A DNA stretch of 64,000 nt from Nocardioides sp. HDW12B (GCF_011299595.1 NZ_CP049867.1:3162001-3226000), one strand, 5' to 3'; shown: positions 1-7,896, counted from the stretch's first letter. Notes: generated from the sequence alone by a model not told the origin. Numbers and translations: made by a program.

Positions 1-112
1 CGGGGGCCCAGGTGGGTGCGGCGCCGGCAGGGGCGCTGGTCGCGGTGAACGCGGCCGCGGAGAGGGCGGCGGTGGACAGGGCGGCGAGGGCGGTACGGAC
101 GCGCGTGCGCAT
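1..112 (-). CDS. Secreted protein, N-terminal fragment only
   Basis: Only the first 37 codons lie in the window; the gene runs off the left edge. It starts at an ATG preceded by a good ribosome binding site (GAAGGAGA, about 8 nt upstream). The visible protein is a classical Sec signal peptide: an Arg-containing n-region, a long Ala/Leu-rich core and a likely cleavage site near APAGAAP. It lies downstream of moeZ on the same strand, separated by 121 nt that hold a long hairpin. The mature domain is not visible, so no function can be assigned. Confidence 0.7.
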   Translation of the reverse strand, partial: MRTRVRTALAALSTAALSAAAFTATSAPAGAAPTWAP

Positions 113-143
113 TGAACAGGTCTCCTTCGGAGCGGGCAGAGCG

Positions 144-179
144 GGCGGGGTGTCACTCGCTCAACGAGTGACCCCCGCC
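144..179 (-). terminator. Long imperfect hairpin between moeZ and the secreted-protein gene
   Basis: GTCACTCG at 152-159 pairs with CGAGTGAC at 165-172 around a 5-nt loop, and the stem continues as GGCGGGG / CCCCGCC with one bulged base, about 15 bp in all. There is no T-tract. It lies after the moeZ stop and before the next start, so it may terminate moeZ or be a leader structure of the secreted-protein gene. Confidence 0.5.
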
Positions 180-233
180 ACGGTTACTGCCCCTCGGGAC
201 CTTGTTCCCTCCCCTTTCGGGGGAACGGCGGCG

Positions 234-1445
234 TCAGTACGACGGCTGCGACGGGTCGATCTGGTTGACCCACGCCACCACGCCGCCGCCGACGTGCACC
301 GCGTCGGCGTACCCGGCGCCCTTGACGATCGCGAGGGTCTCGGCCGAGCGGACGCCGGACTTGCAGTGCATGACGACCTGCTTGTCGCTCGGCAGCTGCT
401 CGAGGGCGGAGCCGTTGAGGAAGTCGCCCTTCGGGATCAGCACCGCGCCCGGGATGTGGTTGATCTCGGCCTCGTTGGGCTCGCGCACGTCGACCAGCAC
501 GAAGTCGCGGTCACCGTTCTCGCGCTCCTTGAGCCAGTGCTCCAGCGTGCTCACCGAGATGGTGGCGTCGGCAGCGGCGTCGGCCGCCTCCTCGCTGATC
601 GCACCGCAGAAGGTCTCGTAGTCGATGAGCTCGGTGACCGTCGGGTTGTCGCCGCACAGCGCGCAGCTCGGGTCCTTGCGGACGCGCAGCTTGCGGTACT
701 CCATCTCGAGGGCGTCGTAGATCATGAGCTTGCCGACCAGCGGCTCGCCGATGCCGGCGAGCAGCTTGATGGCCTCGTTGACCTGGATCGAGCCGATGCT
801 GGCGCACAGCACGCCTAGCACGCCGCCCTCGGCGCACGACGGCACCATCCCCGGCGGGGGCGGCTCGGGGTAGAGGCAGCGGTAGCAGGGGGCGTCGACG
901 CCCTCGGCGGTCGGCCAGAAGACCGACGCCTGGCCGTCGAAGCGGTAGATCGAGCCCCAGACGTAGGGCTTGTTCAGGAAGTACGCCGCGTCGTTGACCA
1001 TGTAGCGCGTCGCGAAGTTGTCGGTGCCGTCGACGATGAGGTCGTAGTCGGCGAAGATCTCGAGCACGTTGTCGTTGTCGAGACGCTCGTTGTGCACGAT
1101 CACGTTCACCAGCGGGTTGGCCTCCTTGATGGAGTCCCGCGCCGACTCGGCCTTGGGCCGGCCGATGTCGCTCTGCCCGTGGATGATCTGGCGCTGCAGG
1201 TTGGACTCGTCGACCTCGTCGAACTCGGCGATGCCGAGCGTGCCGACGCCGGCCGCGGCCAGGTAGAGCAGCGCCGGGGAGCCGAGCCCGCCGGCGCCGA
1301 TGACCAGCACCTTGGCGTTCTTGAGCCGCTTCTGACCGGTCATCCCGACGTCGGGGATGATCAGGTGCCGGCTGTAGCGGCGTACCTCGTCGATGGTGAG
1401 CTCGTCAGCCGGCTCCACCAGGGGCGGCAGGGACACAGCGGGCAC
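234..1445 (-). CDS. moeZ: MoeZ-type adenylyltransferase/sulfurtransferase (E1-like plus rhodanese)
   Basis: A 403-aa two-domain protein that adenylates the C-terminal glycine of small ubiquitin-like sulfur carriers and transfers sulfur to them, serving molybdopterin and related thiocarboxylate-dependent pathways in the cytoplasm. The N-terminal ThiF/E1 domain carries GAGGLG at residues 50-55 and the TDN segment (DGTDNFATRY). The C-terminal rhodanese domain carries the loop HCKSGVR with the active Cys near 361. Two CxxC pairs (CYRC and CALC) could bind zinc; I recall the first being lost in mycobacterial MoeZ. I chose the GTG at 1445 because GAGGAG lies 5 nt upstream; a longer reading from an upstream GTG lacks this support. 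It diverges from the TetR gene. Confidence 0.93.
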   Translation of the reverse strand: MPAVSLPPLVEPADELTIDEVRRYSRHLIIPDVGMTGQKRLKNAKVLVIGAGGLGSPALLYLAAAGVGTLGIAEFDEVDESNLQRQIIHGQSDIGRPKAESARDSIKEANPLVNVIVHNERLDNDNVLEIFADYDLIVDGTDNFATRYMVNDAAYFLNKPYVWGSIYRFDGQASVFWPTAEGVDAPCYRCLYPEPPPPGMVPSCAEGGVLGVLCASIGSIQVNEAIKLLAGIGEPLVGKLMIYDALEMEYRKLRVRKDPSCALCGDNPTVTELIDYETFCGAISEEAADAAADATISVSTLEHWLKERENGDRDFVLVDVREPNEAEINHIPGAVLIPKGDFLNGSALEQLPSDKQVVMHCKSGVRSAETLAIVKGAGYADAVHVGGGVVAWVNQIDPSQPSY

Positions 1446-1575
1446 ATCTACTCCTCGGGCTTCGGGTGCGGTCACCGGGCACAACAGCGGCGACCGGCTT
1501 CATGTTCCCGACCTTTGCCCACCACGGCGCGCGAGGTCTCATGATCCGATACGCGGTCCCGGCGTTACCGCGGAG

Positions 1576-1581
1576 TAGGCT
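1576..1581 (+). promoter_or_regulatory. -10 hexamer TAGGCT, leaderless arrangement
   Basis: TAGGCT is followed by 7 nt and then the GTG start of the TetR gene. No ribosome binding site lies at a usable distance, so transcription probably starts at or next to the start codon. Confidence 0.5.
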
Positions 1582-1588
1582 CACGCGG

Positions 1589-2218
1589 GTGAGCGACACA
1601 GACCAGATGCGTCCGCGCGGCGGCCGCCTGCCGCGCAAGGCCCGACGCGCCCAGCTGCTCGACTCCGCCCTCGAGGTGTTCGTCGCCCAGGGCTACCACT
1701 CCGCTGCCATGGACGACATCGCCGAGCGCGCTGGTGTCTCCAAGCCGGTGCTCTACCAGCACTTCCCGGGCAAGCTCGACCTCTACCTCGCGCTGCTCGA
1801 GCAGTCCTCGGACCGGATCATCGACGCCACCAAGGTGGCGCTCGCCTCGACCACCGACAACAAGCTGCGCGTGATCGCCACCATGCAGGTCTTCTACGAC
1901 TACGTGGCCAACGCGCAGGGCGCCTTCCGGCTGGTCTTCGAGTCCGACCTGACCAACGAGCCCGCGGTGCGCGCCCAGGTCGACCGGGTCACCTCGGTGT
2001 GCGCCGACGAGATCACCCACGTCATCAGCGAGGACACCGGGCTCTCGCCCGAGGCGTCGCGCCTGCTCGCGGTCTCCCTCGTCGGCATGGCCCAGGTCAG
2101 CGCGCGCTACTGGCTGGCCGAGGGCGGCGAGATCGACCAGTCCGACGCCGCCCAGCTCGTCGCCGGGCTCGCGTGGCGCGGCATCAGCCGCTTCCCGCGC
2201 GCCGACGAGCAGGCCTGA
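1589..2218 (+). CDS. TetR-family transcriptional regulator
   Basis: A 209-aa regulator. The N-terminal helix-turn-helix covers about residues 20-65, with the typical DDIAERAGVSKPVLYQHFPGK recognition region; the rest is the helical ligand/dimerisation domain. The GTG start was chosen over an upstream ATG because the family homology begins a few residues later and a TAGGCT hexamer lies 7 nt before it. It sits between moeZ (divergent) and DUF3107 (same direction), the same order I recall for mycobacterial Rv3206c-Rv3208-Rv3208A. The ligand and targets cannot be read from sequence. Confidence 0.9.
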   Translation: MSDTDQMRPRGGRLPRKARRAQLLDSALEVFVAQGYHSAAMDDIAERAGVSKPVLYQHFPGKLDLYLALLEQSSDRIIDATKVALASTTDNKLRVIATMQVFYDYVANAQGAFRLVFESDLTNEPAVRAQVDRVTSVCADEITHVISEDTGLSPEASRLLAVSLVGMAQVSARYWLAEGGEIDQSDAAQLVAGLAWRGISRFPRADEQA

Positions 2219-2423
2219 CCGCTCGGCGTCCCCGCTCCTCGAGGCCGGTGGTCGAGGCCGCTGCGTCCGCCCGCGTCCGCCCGCGTCCGCCCGCAGCGAA
2301 CGTCCTGGGCCCAGCCCCCGCCACCTGGCACCGTAGGGTGGACAACGGCCCTCCGGGGCCTGCGCCGGCCCTCGCCGGCGCCCCAGACGCGCACGACAAC
2401 GCACGACGGAGAGAAGGTCACCG

Positions 2424-2648
2424 GTGGAGGTCAAGATCGGGGTGCAGTTCGCCAACCGCGAGCTCGTCATCGACAGCCAGGACTCGAGCGACGACATCGA
2501 GAAGGCCGTCAGCGCCGCTCTCAGCGGGGAGACCTCGGTGCTCGCCCTCACCGACAGCAAGGGTCGCCGCGTGATCGTCCCGACCGACAAGCTCGCGTAC
2601 GTCGAGCTGGGGTCGCCCTCCTCGAGCCAGGTCGGCTTCCGCTCCTGA
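2424..2648 (+). CDS. DUF3107 family protein
   Basis: A 74-aa protein starting at GTG behind a GAGAAGG ribosome binding site. It is acidic, has no membrane segment or signal peptide, and has the pattern of the actinobacterial DUF3107 family (MEVKIGVQFANRELVID at the start, VIVPTDKLAYVELG near the end). The family is small, cytoplasmic and conserved, often beside the TetR gene as here; no reaction is established that I can rely on. It is followed directly by a 360-bp block of repeats. Confidence 0.88.
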   Translation: MEVKIGVQFANRELVIDSQDSSDDIEKAVSAALSGETSVLALTDSKGRRVIVPTDKLAYVELGSPSSSQVGFRS

Positions 2649-2672
2649 CCCACCCGCTGCACGGAGCAGCGA

Positions 2673-3006
2673 GCGCCAGCCAGCCCGGTGGTCGAGCAGC
2701 GAGCGCCAGCGAGCGTCGTCGAGACCGGCCCACCCGCTGCACGGAGCAGCGAGCGCCAGCCAGCCCGGTGGTCGATCTCGACAGGCTCGATCCACGGAGC
2801 AGCGAGCGCCAGCGAGCGTCGTCGAGACCCGGTGACCGGGCGCCAGCCAGCCCGGTGGTCGAGCAGCGAGCGCCAGCGAGCGTCGTCGAGACCGGCCCAC
2901 CCGCTGCACGGAGCAGCGAGCGCCAGCCAGCCCGGTGGTCGATCTCGACAGGCTCGATCCACGGAGCAGCGAGCGCCAGCGAGCGTCGTCGAGACCCGGT
3001 GACCGG
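2673..3006. repeat. Perfect tandem duplication of a 167-bp dispersed-repeat cassette
   Basis: Bases 2673-2839 are repeated exactly at 2840-3006. Each unit holds a mosaic of short palindromic modules: GGTGGTCGAGCAGCGAGCGC running to GTCGTCGAGACC, and a second type, GGTCGATCTCGACAGGCT, running to TCGATCCACGG. Part of the module is also present just upstream at 2650-2672. The block fills the space between DUF3107 and the 3' end of the ferritin-like gene. Long open frames through it on both strands are artefacts of the repeat. Modules of this kind are scattered through Nocardioides-type genomes. Confidence 0.85.
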
Positions 3007-3014
3007 GCGCCCAG

Positions 3015-3758
3015 CTACGGCGCCAGGCCCAGCGACTCCATGCGAGCCGTGTGGTTCTCGGTGAGCCGGGTGAAGAGCCGGCTGATCGCCGCCAGGTCCA
3101 TGCCGGGACGGTCGACGCCGCCCGCCAGCAGGGCCGTCAGCGCGTCCCGCTCGGCCGCGACCCGCTGCGCCTGGGTCAGCGCCTCCCCCATGAGGCGACG
3201 CCCCCACAACGCCAGGCGCCCGCCGACCCGGTGGTCCTCGGCGATCGCGGCGCGCACCCGGTCGACGACGAAGGCCGCGTTGCCGGTGTCGCGCAGGTTC
3301 TCGATGATGACGCGGCGGGTGTCGGCGTCGAGGAACGCCGCGATCTCGCTGTAGAAGTCCGCGGCCAGGCCGTCACCCACGTAGGCCGTCACCAGCCCCT
3401 CGAGCCAGTCCGAGGACGCCGTACGCACGTGGAAGGCGTCGAAGGCCTCCACGAAGGACTGCATCGCCTCGATCGGGTCGGCCCCGAGCTGCTCGAGGTG
3501 GTCGCACAGCCGCTCGAAGTTGCCGAGCTCACGCGAGGCCATGCGGGCCAGCTCGGCCTTGTCGCGCAGCAGCGGGGCGGTCGAGGCGTCCTGGGCGAGC
3601 CGCTGGAAGGCCGTGATCTCGCCGTACGCGATGGCGCCGAGCAGGTCGACGACCGCCTCCCGGTACACCGGGTCCTGCAGCGCGACGGAGCTCGCGGAGC
3701 CGGACGACGCGCCGGGTGGGCCTGCTGGGACGGCCCCCTCGGGCGACGGTTCGGTCAT
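3015..3758 (-). CDS. Ferritin-like fold protein (MiaE/ferritin-like superfamily)
   Basis: A 247-aa mostly helical protein. After a Pro/Ser-rich N-terminus (about 30 residues) it follows the four-helix ferritin-like pattern with candidate metal ligands in EITAFQ, SRELGNFERLCDHL and AEDHR. It resembles the actinobacterial ferritin-like protein beside rhlE (Rv3210c-like, from memory), related to tRNA-hydroxylase-type proteins, but the substrate is unknown. The ATG start lies 6 nt from a TAGGCT hexamer, suggesting a leaderless message. Its stop is only a few bases from the tandem repeat block. Confidence 0.8.
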   Translation of the reverse strand: MTEPSPEGAVPAGPPGASSGSASSVALQDPVYREAVVDLLGAIAYGEITAFQRLAQDASTAPLLRDKAELARMASRELGNFERLCDHLEQLGADPIEAMQSFVEAFDAFHVRTASSDWLEGLVTAYVGDGLAADFYSEIAAFLDADTRRVIIENLRDTGNAAFVVDRVRAAIAEDHRVGGRLALWGRRLMGEALTQAQRVAAERDALTALLAGGVDRPGMDLAAISRLFTRLTENHTARMESLGLAP

Positions 3759-3764
3759 GGGCGC

Positions 3765-3770
3765 AGCCTA
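3765..3770 (-). promoter_or_regulatory. -10 hexamer TAGGCT of the ferritin-like gene
   Basis: On the minus strand TAGGCT is followed by 6 nt and the ATG at 3758. Confidence 0.5.
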
Positions 3771-3814
3771 CCGATACCATGAGGTGACACTTTCAAGAGA
3801 CGAAGGCCAAGATC

Positions 3815-5377
3815 CTGACCACCTTCAGAGACCTCGGGGTCCTCCCCGAGATCGCCGACGCCCTCGAGCGCGGCGGTATCACCACTCCCTTCCCGATCCA
3901 GGAGATGACGCTCAGCGTCGCCCTCCTCGGCACCGACCTCATCGGCCAGGCGCGCACCGGCACCGGCAAGACGCTGGCGTTCGGCATCCCGCTGCTGCAG
4001 CGCACCGTCGCTCCGCACGACCCCGACCACGAGGACCTCGCTGCCCCCGACAAGCCCCAGGCGCTCGTCGTGGCCCCCACCCGCGAGCTCGCGGTGCAGG
4101 TGGCCAACGACCTGAAGCTGGCCGCCACCGACCGCGGCACCCGCATCCTCACCATCTACGGCGGCATGCCCTACGAGCCCCAGCTCGACGCGCTCAAGGC
4201 CGGCGTCGAGGTGGTCGTCGGCACGCCCGGTCGGCTGCTCGACCTGGCCAACCGCGGCGCGCTGGACCTCTCGCACGTCAAGGTCCTCGTCCTCGACGAG
4301 GCCGACGAGATGCTGGACCTCGGCTTCCTGCCCGACGTCGAGCGCATCCTGTCCAAGACCCCGGCCACCCGGCAGACGATGCTGTTCTCGGCCACCATGC
4401 CGGGCGCGATCGTGGCCCTGGCGCGCACCCACATGCGCCACCCGGTGAACATCCGCGCGGAGTCCGCCGCGGAGACCCACATGGTGCCGGCGACCGCGCA
4501 GTTCATCTACCAGGTGCACGACCTGGACAAGGTCGAGATGCTCGCCCGCATCCTCCAGGCGGAGAACTCCGGCCTGACGATCTGCTTCACCCGCACCAAG
4601 CGCCAGGCGCAGCGGGTGGCCGACGACCTCGCCGAGCGCGGGTTCCCGACCTCGCCGCTGCACGGCGACATGGCGCAGGTGGCCCGTGAGAAGGCGATGG
4701 CGAAGTTCCGCGAGGGCAAGGTGCGCGTGCTCGTGGCCACCGACGTCGCGGCCCGCGGCATCGACGTCCAGAACGTCACGCACGTCATCAACTACAACTG
4801 CCCCGAGGACGACTCGACCTACGTGCACCGCATCGGCCGCACCGGTCGTGCCGGCGCCACCGGTGTCGCGATCACGTTCGTCGACTGGGCCGACGTGACG
4901 CGCTGGAAGGTCATCAACAAGACGCTCGGGCTGCCGTTCGAGGAGCTGGCGGAGACGTACTCGACCTCCGAGCACTTCTTCCACGACCTCGGCATCCCGC
5001 GCGACGCCAAGCCCCGCGTCGGTCCTCCGGTCGAGACACCGGGTACGACGATCAAGGCCCGTGGCGGGTCCGGCGGGTCCTCCTCCGGGGGTCGCTCCGG
5101 TGGGTCGGGCCGCTCCGGCGGTCGCGACTCGGACGCCGGCTCGTCCGGCTCGTCGGCAGAGCGCCCGGCGCGGAACCGCAACCGGACCCGCAGCCGCACC
5201 CGCAGCGGGCAGTCGGTCGACGGTGCTGCCCCGTCGGGCGACTCGACCGGCTCGTCGGCCCCCGCGCCGTCGACGCCGGCGGCCGAGGGCTCGGCCGACC
5301 GTCCCCCGCGCAAGCGCAACCGTCGCCGCAGCAGCGGCTCGGGGGCCGGGGCAGCCGCCTCGACCGCCGGCGACTGA
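3815..5377 (+). CDS. rhlE: DEAD-box RNA helicase, RhlE type, probable CTG start
   Basis: An ATP-dependent RNA helicase, 520 aa if it starts at CTG 3815. The first in-frame ATG (3905) falls after the Q-motif sequence PFPIQ, so it cannot be the start of a complete protein. An in-frame stop at 3785-3787 limits the choice, and CTG 3815 gives MTTFRDLGVLPEIADAL, the usual family N-terminus, with GAAGG 8 nt upstream. Motifs in order: ARTGTGKT, PTRELAVQV, GTPGRLLD, DEAD, SAT, ATDVAARGID, HRIGRTGRAG. The C-terminal 130 residues are a Gly/Ser/Arg tail with two RNRxRxR-like basic patches, probably RNA-binding. It diverges from the ferritin-like gene. Confidence 0.93.
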   Translation: MTTFRDLGVLPEIADALERGGITTPFPIQEMTLSVALLGTDLIGQARTGTGKTLAFGIPLLQRTVAPHDPDHEDLAAPDKPQALVVAPTRELAVQVANDLKLAATDRGTRILTIYGGMPYEPQLDALKAGVEVVVGTPGRLLDLANRGALDLSHVKVLVLDEADEMLDLGFLPDVERILSKTPATRQTMLFSATMPGAIVALARTHMRHPVNIRAESAAETHMVPATAQFIYQVHDLDKVEMLARILQAENSGLTICFTRTKRQAQRVADDLAERGFPTSPLHGDMAQVAREKAMAKFREGKVRVLVATDVAARGIDVQNVTHVINYNCPEDDSTYVHRIGRTGRAGATGVAITFVDWADVTRWKVINKTLGLPFEELAETYSTSEHFFHDLGIPRDAKPRVGPPVETPGTTIKARGGSGGSSSGGRSGGSGRSGGRDSDAGSSGSSAERPARNRNRTRSRTRSGQSVDGAAPSGDSTGSSAPAPSTPAAEGSADRPPRKRNRRRSSGSGAGAAASTAGD

Positions 5378-5398
5378 CCGCGCCACCCCGGCGCGAAA

Positions 5399-5464
5399 CG
5401 TCGCGCGTGCACGCGCGAAGCGTCACTCGTGCACGCGCGAGGCGTCACTCGTGCACGCGCGAGA
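5399..5464. repeat. Three tandem 22-bp units in a convergent intergenic region
   Basis: Three head-to-tail copies (5399-5420, 5421-5442, 5443-5464) share the core CGTGCACGCGCGA; the last two differ only at the final base. The first contains the 14-bp palindrome GCGCGTGCACGCGC. They lie between the 3' ends of the helicase gene and the L,D-transpeptidase gene and may form stacked hairpins that end transcription. Confidence 0.7.
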
Positions 5465-5502
5465 CGCCGGCTGTGCAGATCCTGCGCAGCCGGCGACGTA
5501 CG

Positions 5503-6168
5503 TCAGGCGGTGACGACCACGGTGGTGCCCACCGGGGCGAAGCGCCACAGCGCCTTCGCGTCGTCGGGCCACTGCCGGATGCACCCGTGGCTCTGGGCCG
5601 TCCCCAGCTCGGCGCGGGTCTGCACCTTGCGCCCCTCGGTGTCGATCGGGATGTCGTGGAACCCGATGGCGGCGTTGTCGCCCTGGGTGAAGCGCACCAT
5701 GAAGCGCATCGAGCCGGAGCCGTCGAAGGCGTAGGCCTGCTCGGAGCGGCTGTAGACCTCGTAGGTGCCCGGGTCGAGGTTGTCGTAGACGCTGCCCGAG
5801 ACCGGGTAGCTGCGGGCGGCGCGGCCGTTGTCGCGCACCAGCCACACGTGCTGGTCGCTCATGTCGAACACGACCCGGCGTCCCGACCCGCTGTCGGACG
5901 GTACGGCGAGCGGGGTCTCGTCACGCTGGACCGACTCCGGGCTGGTGTCCAGCTGCGGGGCGACCTGGGCGGCGGAGTCGTTGGCCGCGCCGGCCAGGGG
6001 CGCGTCGTCGCTCTGCGTCACGCCGGTGGCGGGCGGTGCGGCGTACGCCCCGGTGCTGGCGGGTCCACCGACGCCGATGAGCGCGCCGACGACCGCAGTC
6101 CCGGTGACCAGGGCCGCCGTCCCCGCGGCGAGGACCCGCCCCCGGCGCACCGTCACCGCTGCGCTCAT
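5503..6168 (-). CDS. L,D-transpeptidase (YkuD domain), secreted
   Basis: A 221-aa exported enzyme that would make or remodel 3-3 peptidoglycan cross-links. Residues about 13-38 form a hydrophobic signal/anchor segment. The C-terminal YkuD domain carries the catalytic signature GTAQSHGCIRQ, with the nucleophilic Cys, and an upstream His in AIGFHDIP. The ATG was chosen because it overlaps the ParA stop as ATGA, giving translational coupling; a longer in-frame reading has no support. The region between the membrane segment and the catalytic domain is low-complexity and acidic. Confidence 0.9.
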   Translation of the reverse strand: MSAAVTVRRGRVLAAGTAALVTGTAVVGALIGVGGPASTGAYAAPPATGVTQSDDAPLAGAANDSAAQVAPQLDTSPESVQRDETPLAVPSDSGSGRRVVFDMSDQHVWLVRDNGRAARSYPVSGSVYDNLDPGTYEVYSRSEQAYAFDGSGSMRFMVRFTQGDNAAIGFHDIPIDTEGRKVQTRAELGTAQSHGCIRQWPDDAKALWRFAPVGTTVVVTA

Positions 6169-6938
6169 GCTCCGGCGCCGGCCTTCGCGCGGGTCATCAG
6201 GTTGCCGGCCACCTCGCGGTAGGCGTCGGCGCCGCGGTGCTTGCGGGTGGTGCTGAGGATCGACTGCCCGGCGGCGGGCGCCTCGGCGAAGCGGATCGAC
6301 TTCGGGATCGGCGGCTCGACCACGTCGAGGGAGTAGGCCTCGGAGATGTTGTCCAGCACGGCACGGGCGTGGTTGGTGCGCCCGTCGTACAACGTCGGCA
6401 GCACGCCCCAGACCTGGAGCTCGCGGTTGGTGAAGCGGCGTACGTCGTGCACGGTGTCGAGCAGCTGCCCGACGCCGCGGTGCGACAGGGTCTCGCACTG
6501 CAGCGGGATGAGCACGCCGGTGGCGGCGGTCAGCGCGGCCACCGTCAGCACGCCGAGGGACGGCGGGCAGTCGAGCAGCACCCAGTCGTACTCCGGCAGC
6601 TCGTCGACGGCACCTCGGATGACGTACTCGCGGCCCGTGCGGGTGAGCAGGTCGGCCTCGGCACGCGCCAGCTCGATCGTGGCGGGGAGGAGGTCGATGC
6701 CCTCCTCGGTGGTGACGATGACCTCGGTGGGGTCCAGGCCCTTAGTCAGCACGTGGTGCACCGACAGCTCGAGGTCCTCGGGGTCGATGCCCAGGGAGAA
6801 GGTGAGGCAGGCCTGGGGGTCGAGGTCGACCAGCAGGACGCGCTGGCCGCGCTCGGCGAGCGCCGCACCCAGCGACGCCACGGTCGTCGTCTTGGCGACG
6901 CCGCCCTTCTGGTTCGCGATCGCGAGAACGGTGCTCAT
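6165..6938 (-). CDS. ParA-family ATPase (solitary)
   Basis: A 257-aa P-loop ATPase of the ParA/MinD family with the deviant Walker A KGGVAKTT near residue 11, Walker A' LLVDLDPQ and Walker B VLLDCPPSLG. There is no parB partner beside it and the next gene encodes an L,D-transpeptidase, so a role in positioning or envelope processes is more likely than plasmid partition. It matches the ParA gene I recall near rhlE in mycobacteria (Rv3213c). Minus-strand CAGAAT lies 6 nt before the ATG, a weak leaderless-type promoter. It diverges from the SDR gene across 60 bp. Confidence 0.9.
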   Translation of the reverse strand: MSTVLAIANQKGGVAKTTTVASLGAALAERGQRVLLVDLDPQACLTFSLGIDPEDLELSVHHVLTKGLDPTEVIVTTEEGIDLLPATIELARAEADLLTRTGREYVIRGAVDELPEYDWVLLDCPPSLGVLTVAALTAATGVLIPLQCETLSHRGVGQLLDTVHDVRRFTNRELQVWGVLPTLYDGRTNHARAVLDNISEAYSLDVVEPPIPKSIRFAEAPAAGQSILSTTRKHRGADAYREVAGNLMTRAKAGAGA

Positions 6939-6998
6939 GCCGGCATTCTGCCCGAGGGCGTTGCCTCAACCGCGCAGCGTCCATGGAATGCTCGGGGC

Positions 6999-7763
6999 AT
7001 GTCGCGCTCCGTCGCCCTCGTCACCGGCGCCACCGCCGGCATCGGCCTCGCCTTCGCCCAGCAGCTCGCCGCCCGTGGCGACGACCTCGTGCTGGTGGCC
7101 CGCAACCGCGAACGCCTCGAGGAGGCGGCCGCCACGCTGCGCCGCGAGCACGGCGTCGAGGTCGAGGTGCTCGTCGCCGACCTCGCCGACCGCGCCCAGC
7201 TGGCGACCGTCGAGGCGCGGCTCGCCGACCCCGCCCGCCCGGTCGACCTGCTGGTCAACAACGCCGGTTTCGGGCTCAAGCACGGCTTCCTCGACAACGA
7301 CGTCGAGGCCGAGCAGGAGATGCTCGACGTCCTCGTCACCGCGGTGCTGCGGCTCTCGCACGCGGCGCTGCGGTCCATGGTCGAGCGCGGCAGCGGTGGC
7401 GTCATCAACGTCTCCAGCGTGGCCGGCTACCTGCCGCGCGGGACCTACTCGGCGGCCAAGGCCTACGTCACCCAGCTCTCGCAGTGGGCCGACCTGACCT
7501 ACCGGGACCGCGGCGTGCGCACGATGGCCCTGCTGCCCGGCTTCACCCGCACCGAGTTCCACGAGCGCATCGACGTCGGCCGCGACTCCGCGCCCTCGTG
7601 GCTGTGGCTCGACGTCGACCCGCTGGTCGCGACCGCGCTCAAGGACTACGCCCGGGGCCGCTCCATCTCGGTGCCCGACGTCCGCTACAAGGTGCTGGCC
7701 AACGTCGCGAAGTACACCCCCGCGAGCCTCCAGGCCCGCTTCCAGACCCTCGGCCGCAAGTAG
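6999..7763 (+). CDS. Short-chain dehydrogenase/reductase
   Basis: A 254-aa NAD(P)-dependent oxidoreductase with the Rossmann signature TGATAGIG at residues 8-15, NNAG near 86-89, the catalytic Ser in NVSSVAGYLPRG and the YSAAK motif (Tyr/Lys). The C-terminal part matches the clade of acyl/ketone reductases annotated only as SDR, so the substrate is unknown. The ATG lies 6 nt after AATGCT, which fits the leaderless pattern of this region; longer readings run through ParA in another frame and are spurious. It converges on the PHP gene across a large palindrome. Confidence 0.9.
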   Translation: MSRSVALVTGATAGIGLAFAQQLAARGDDLVLVARNRERLEEAAATLRREHGVEVEVLVADLADRAQLATVEARLADPARPVDLLVNNAGFGLKHGFLDNDVEAEQEMLDVLVTAVLRLSHAALRSMVERGSGGVINVSSVAGYLPRGTYSAAKAYVTQLSQWADLTYRDRGVRTMALLPGFTRTEFHERIDVGRDSAPSWLWLDVDPLVATALKDYARGRSISVPDVRYKVLANVAKYTPASLQARFQTLGRK

Positions 7764-7790
7764 CCCCGCACACCGCCTCGCGCGGCTGCC

Positions 7791-7878
7791 GGTTTCCCAC
7801 GGTATGTCGACGAACTGGCACTCCCCACGCTCCGGACGCCATGGGGAGTGCCAGTTCTCCTGCATACCGTGGGAAACC
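7791..7878. repeat. Nested palindromic element between convergent genes (copy A)
   Basis: Two perfect nested stems: outer arms GGTTTCCCACGGTATG (7791-7806) and its complement at 7863-7878; inner arms AACTGGCACTCCCCA (7813-7827) and its complement at 7842-7856. It lies between the stops of the SDR and PHP genes and could act as a terminator on both strands. The element at 44810-44903 shares the pattern GGTTTCnCnnGGTA outside and TGGCnCTnCCC inside, so the two are probably related copies. Confidence 0.75.
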
Positions 7879-7896
7879 AGCAGGCCCCAGGAGCGG

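Noticed and set aside
113-233. Possible cyclic-di-AMP (ydaO-type) riboswitch before the secreted-protein gene.
   Set aside because: The region has a strong hairpin but I could not find the conserved ydaO core motifs, and it is short for that class.
2649-3354. Open frames on both strands through the repeat block after DUF3107.
   Set aside because: They consist of translated repeat (RAPASVVET-type) and run into the ferritin-like gene in the wrong direction or frame.
5399-5464. A CRISPR array.
   Set aside because: Three units lie directly head to tail with no spacers, and no cas genes are present.
6165-6938. ParA as a sign of a plasmid or integrated element.
   Set aside because: No parB, replication or transfer genes are nearby, and the neighbours are core chromosomal genes.
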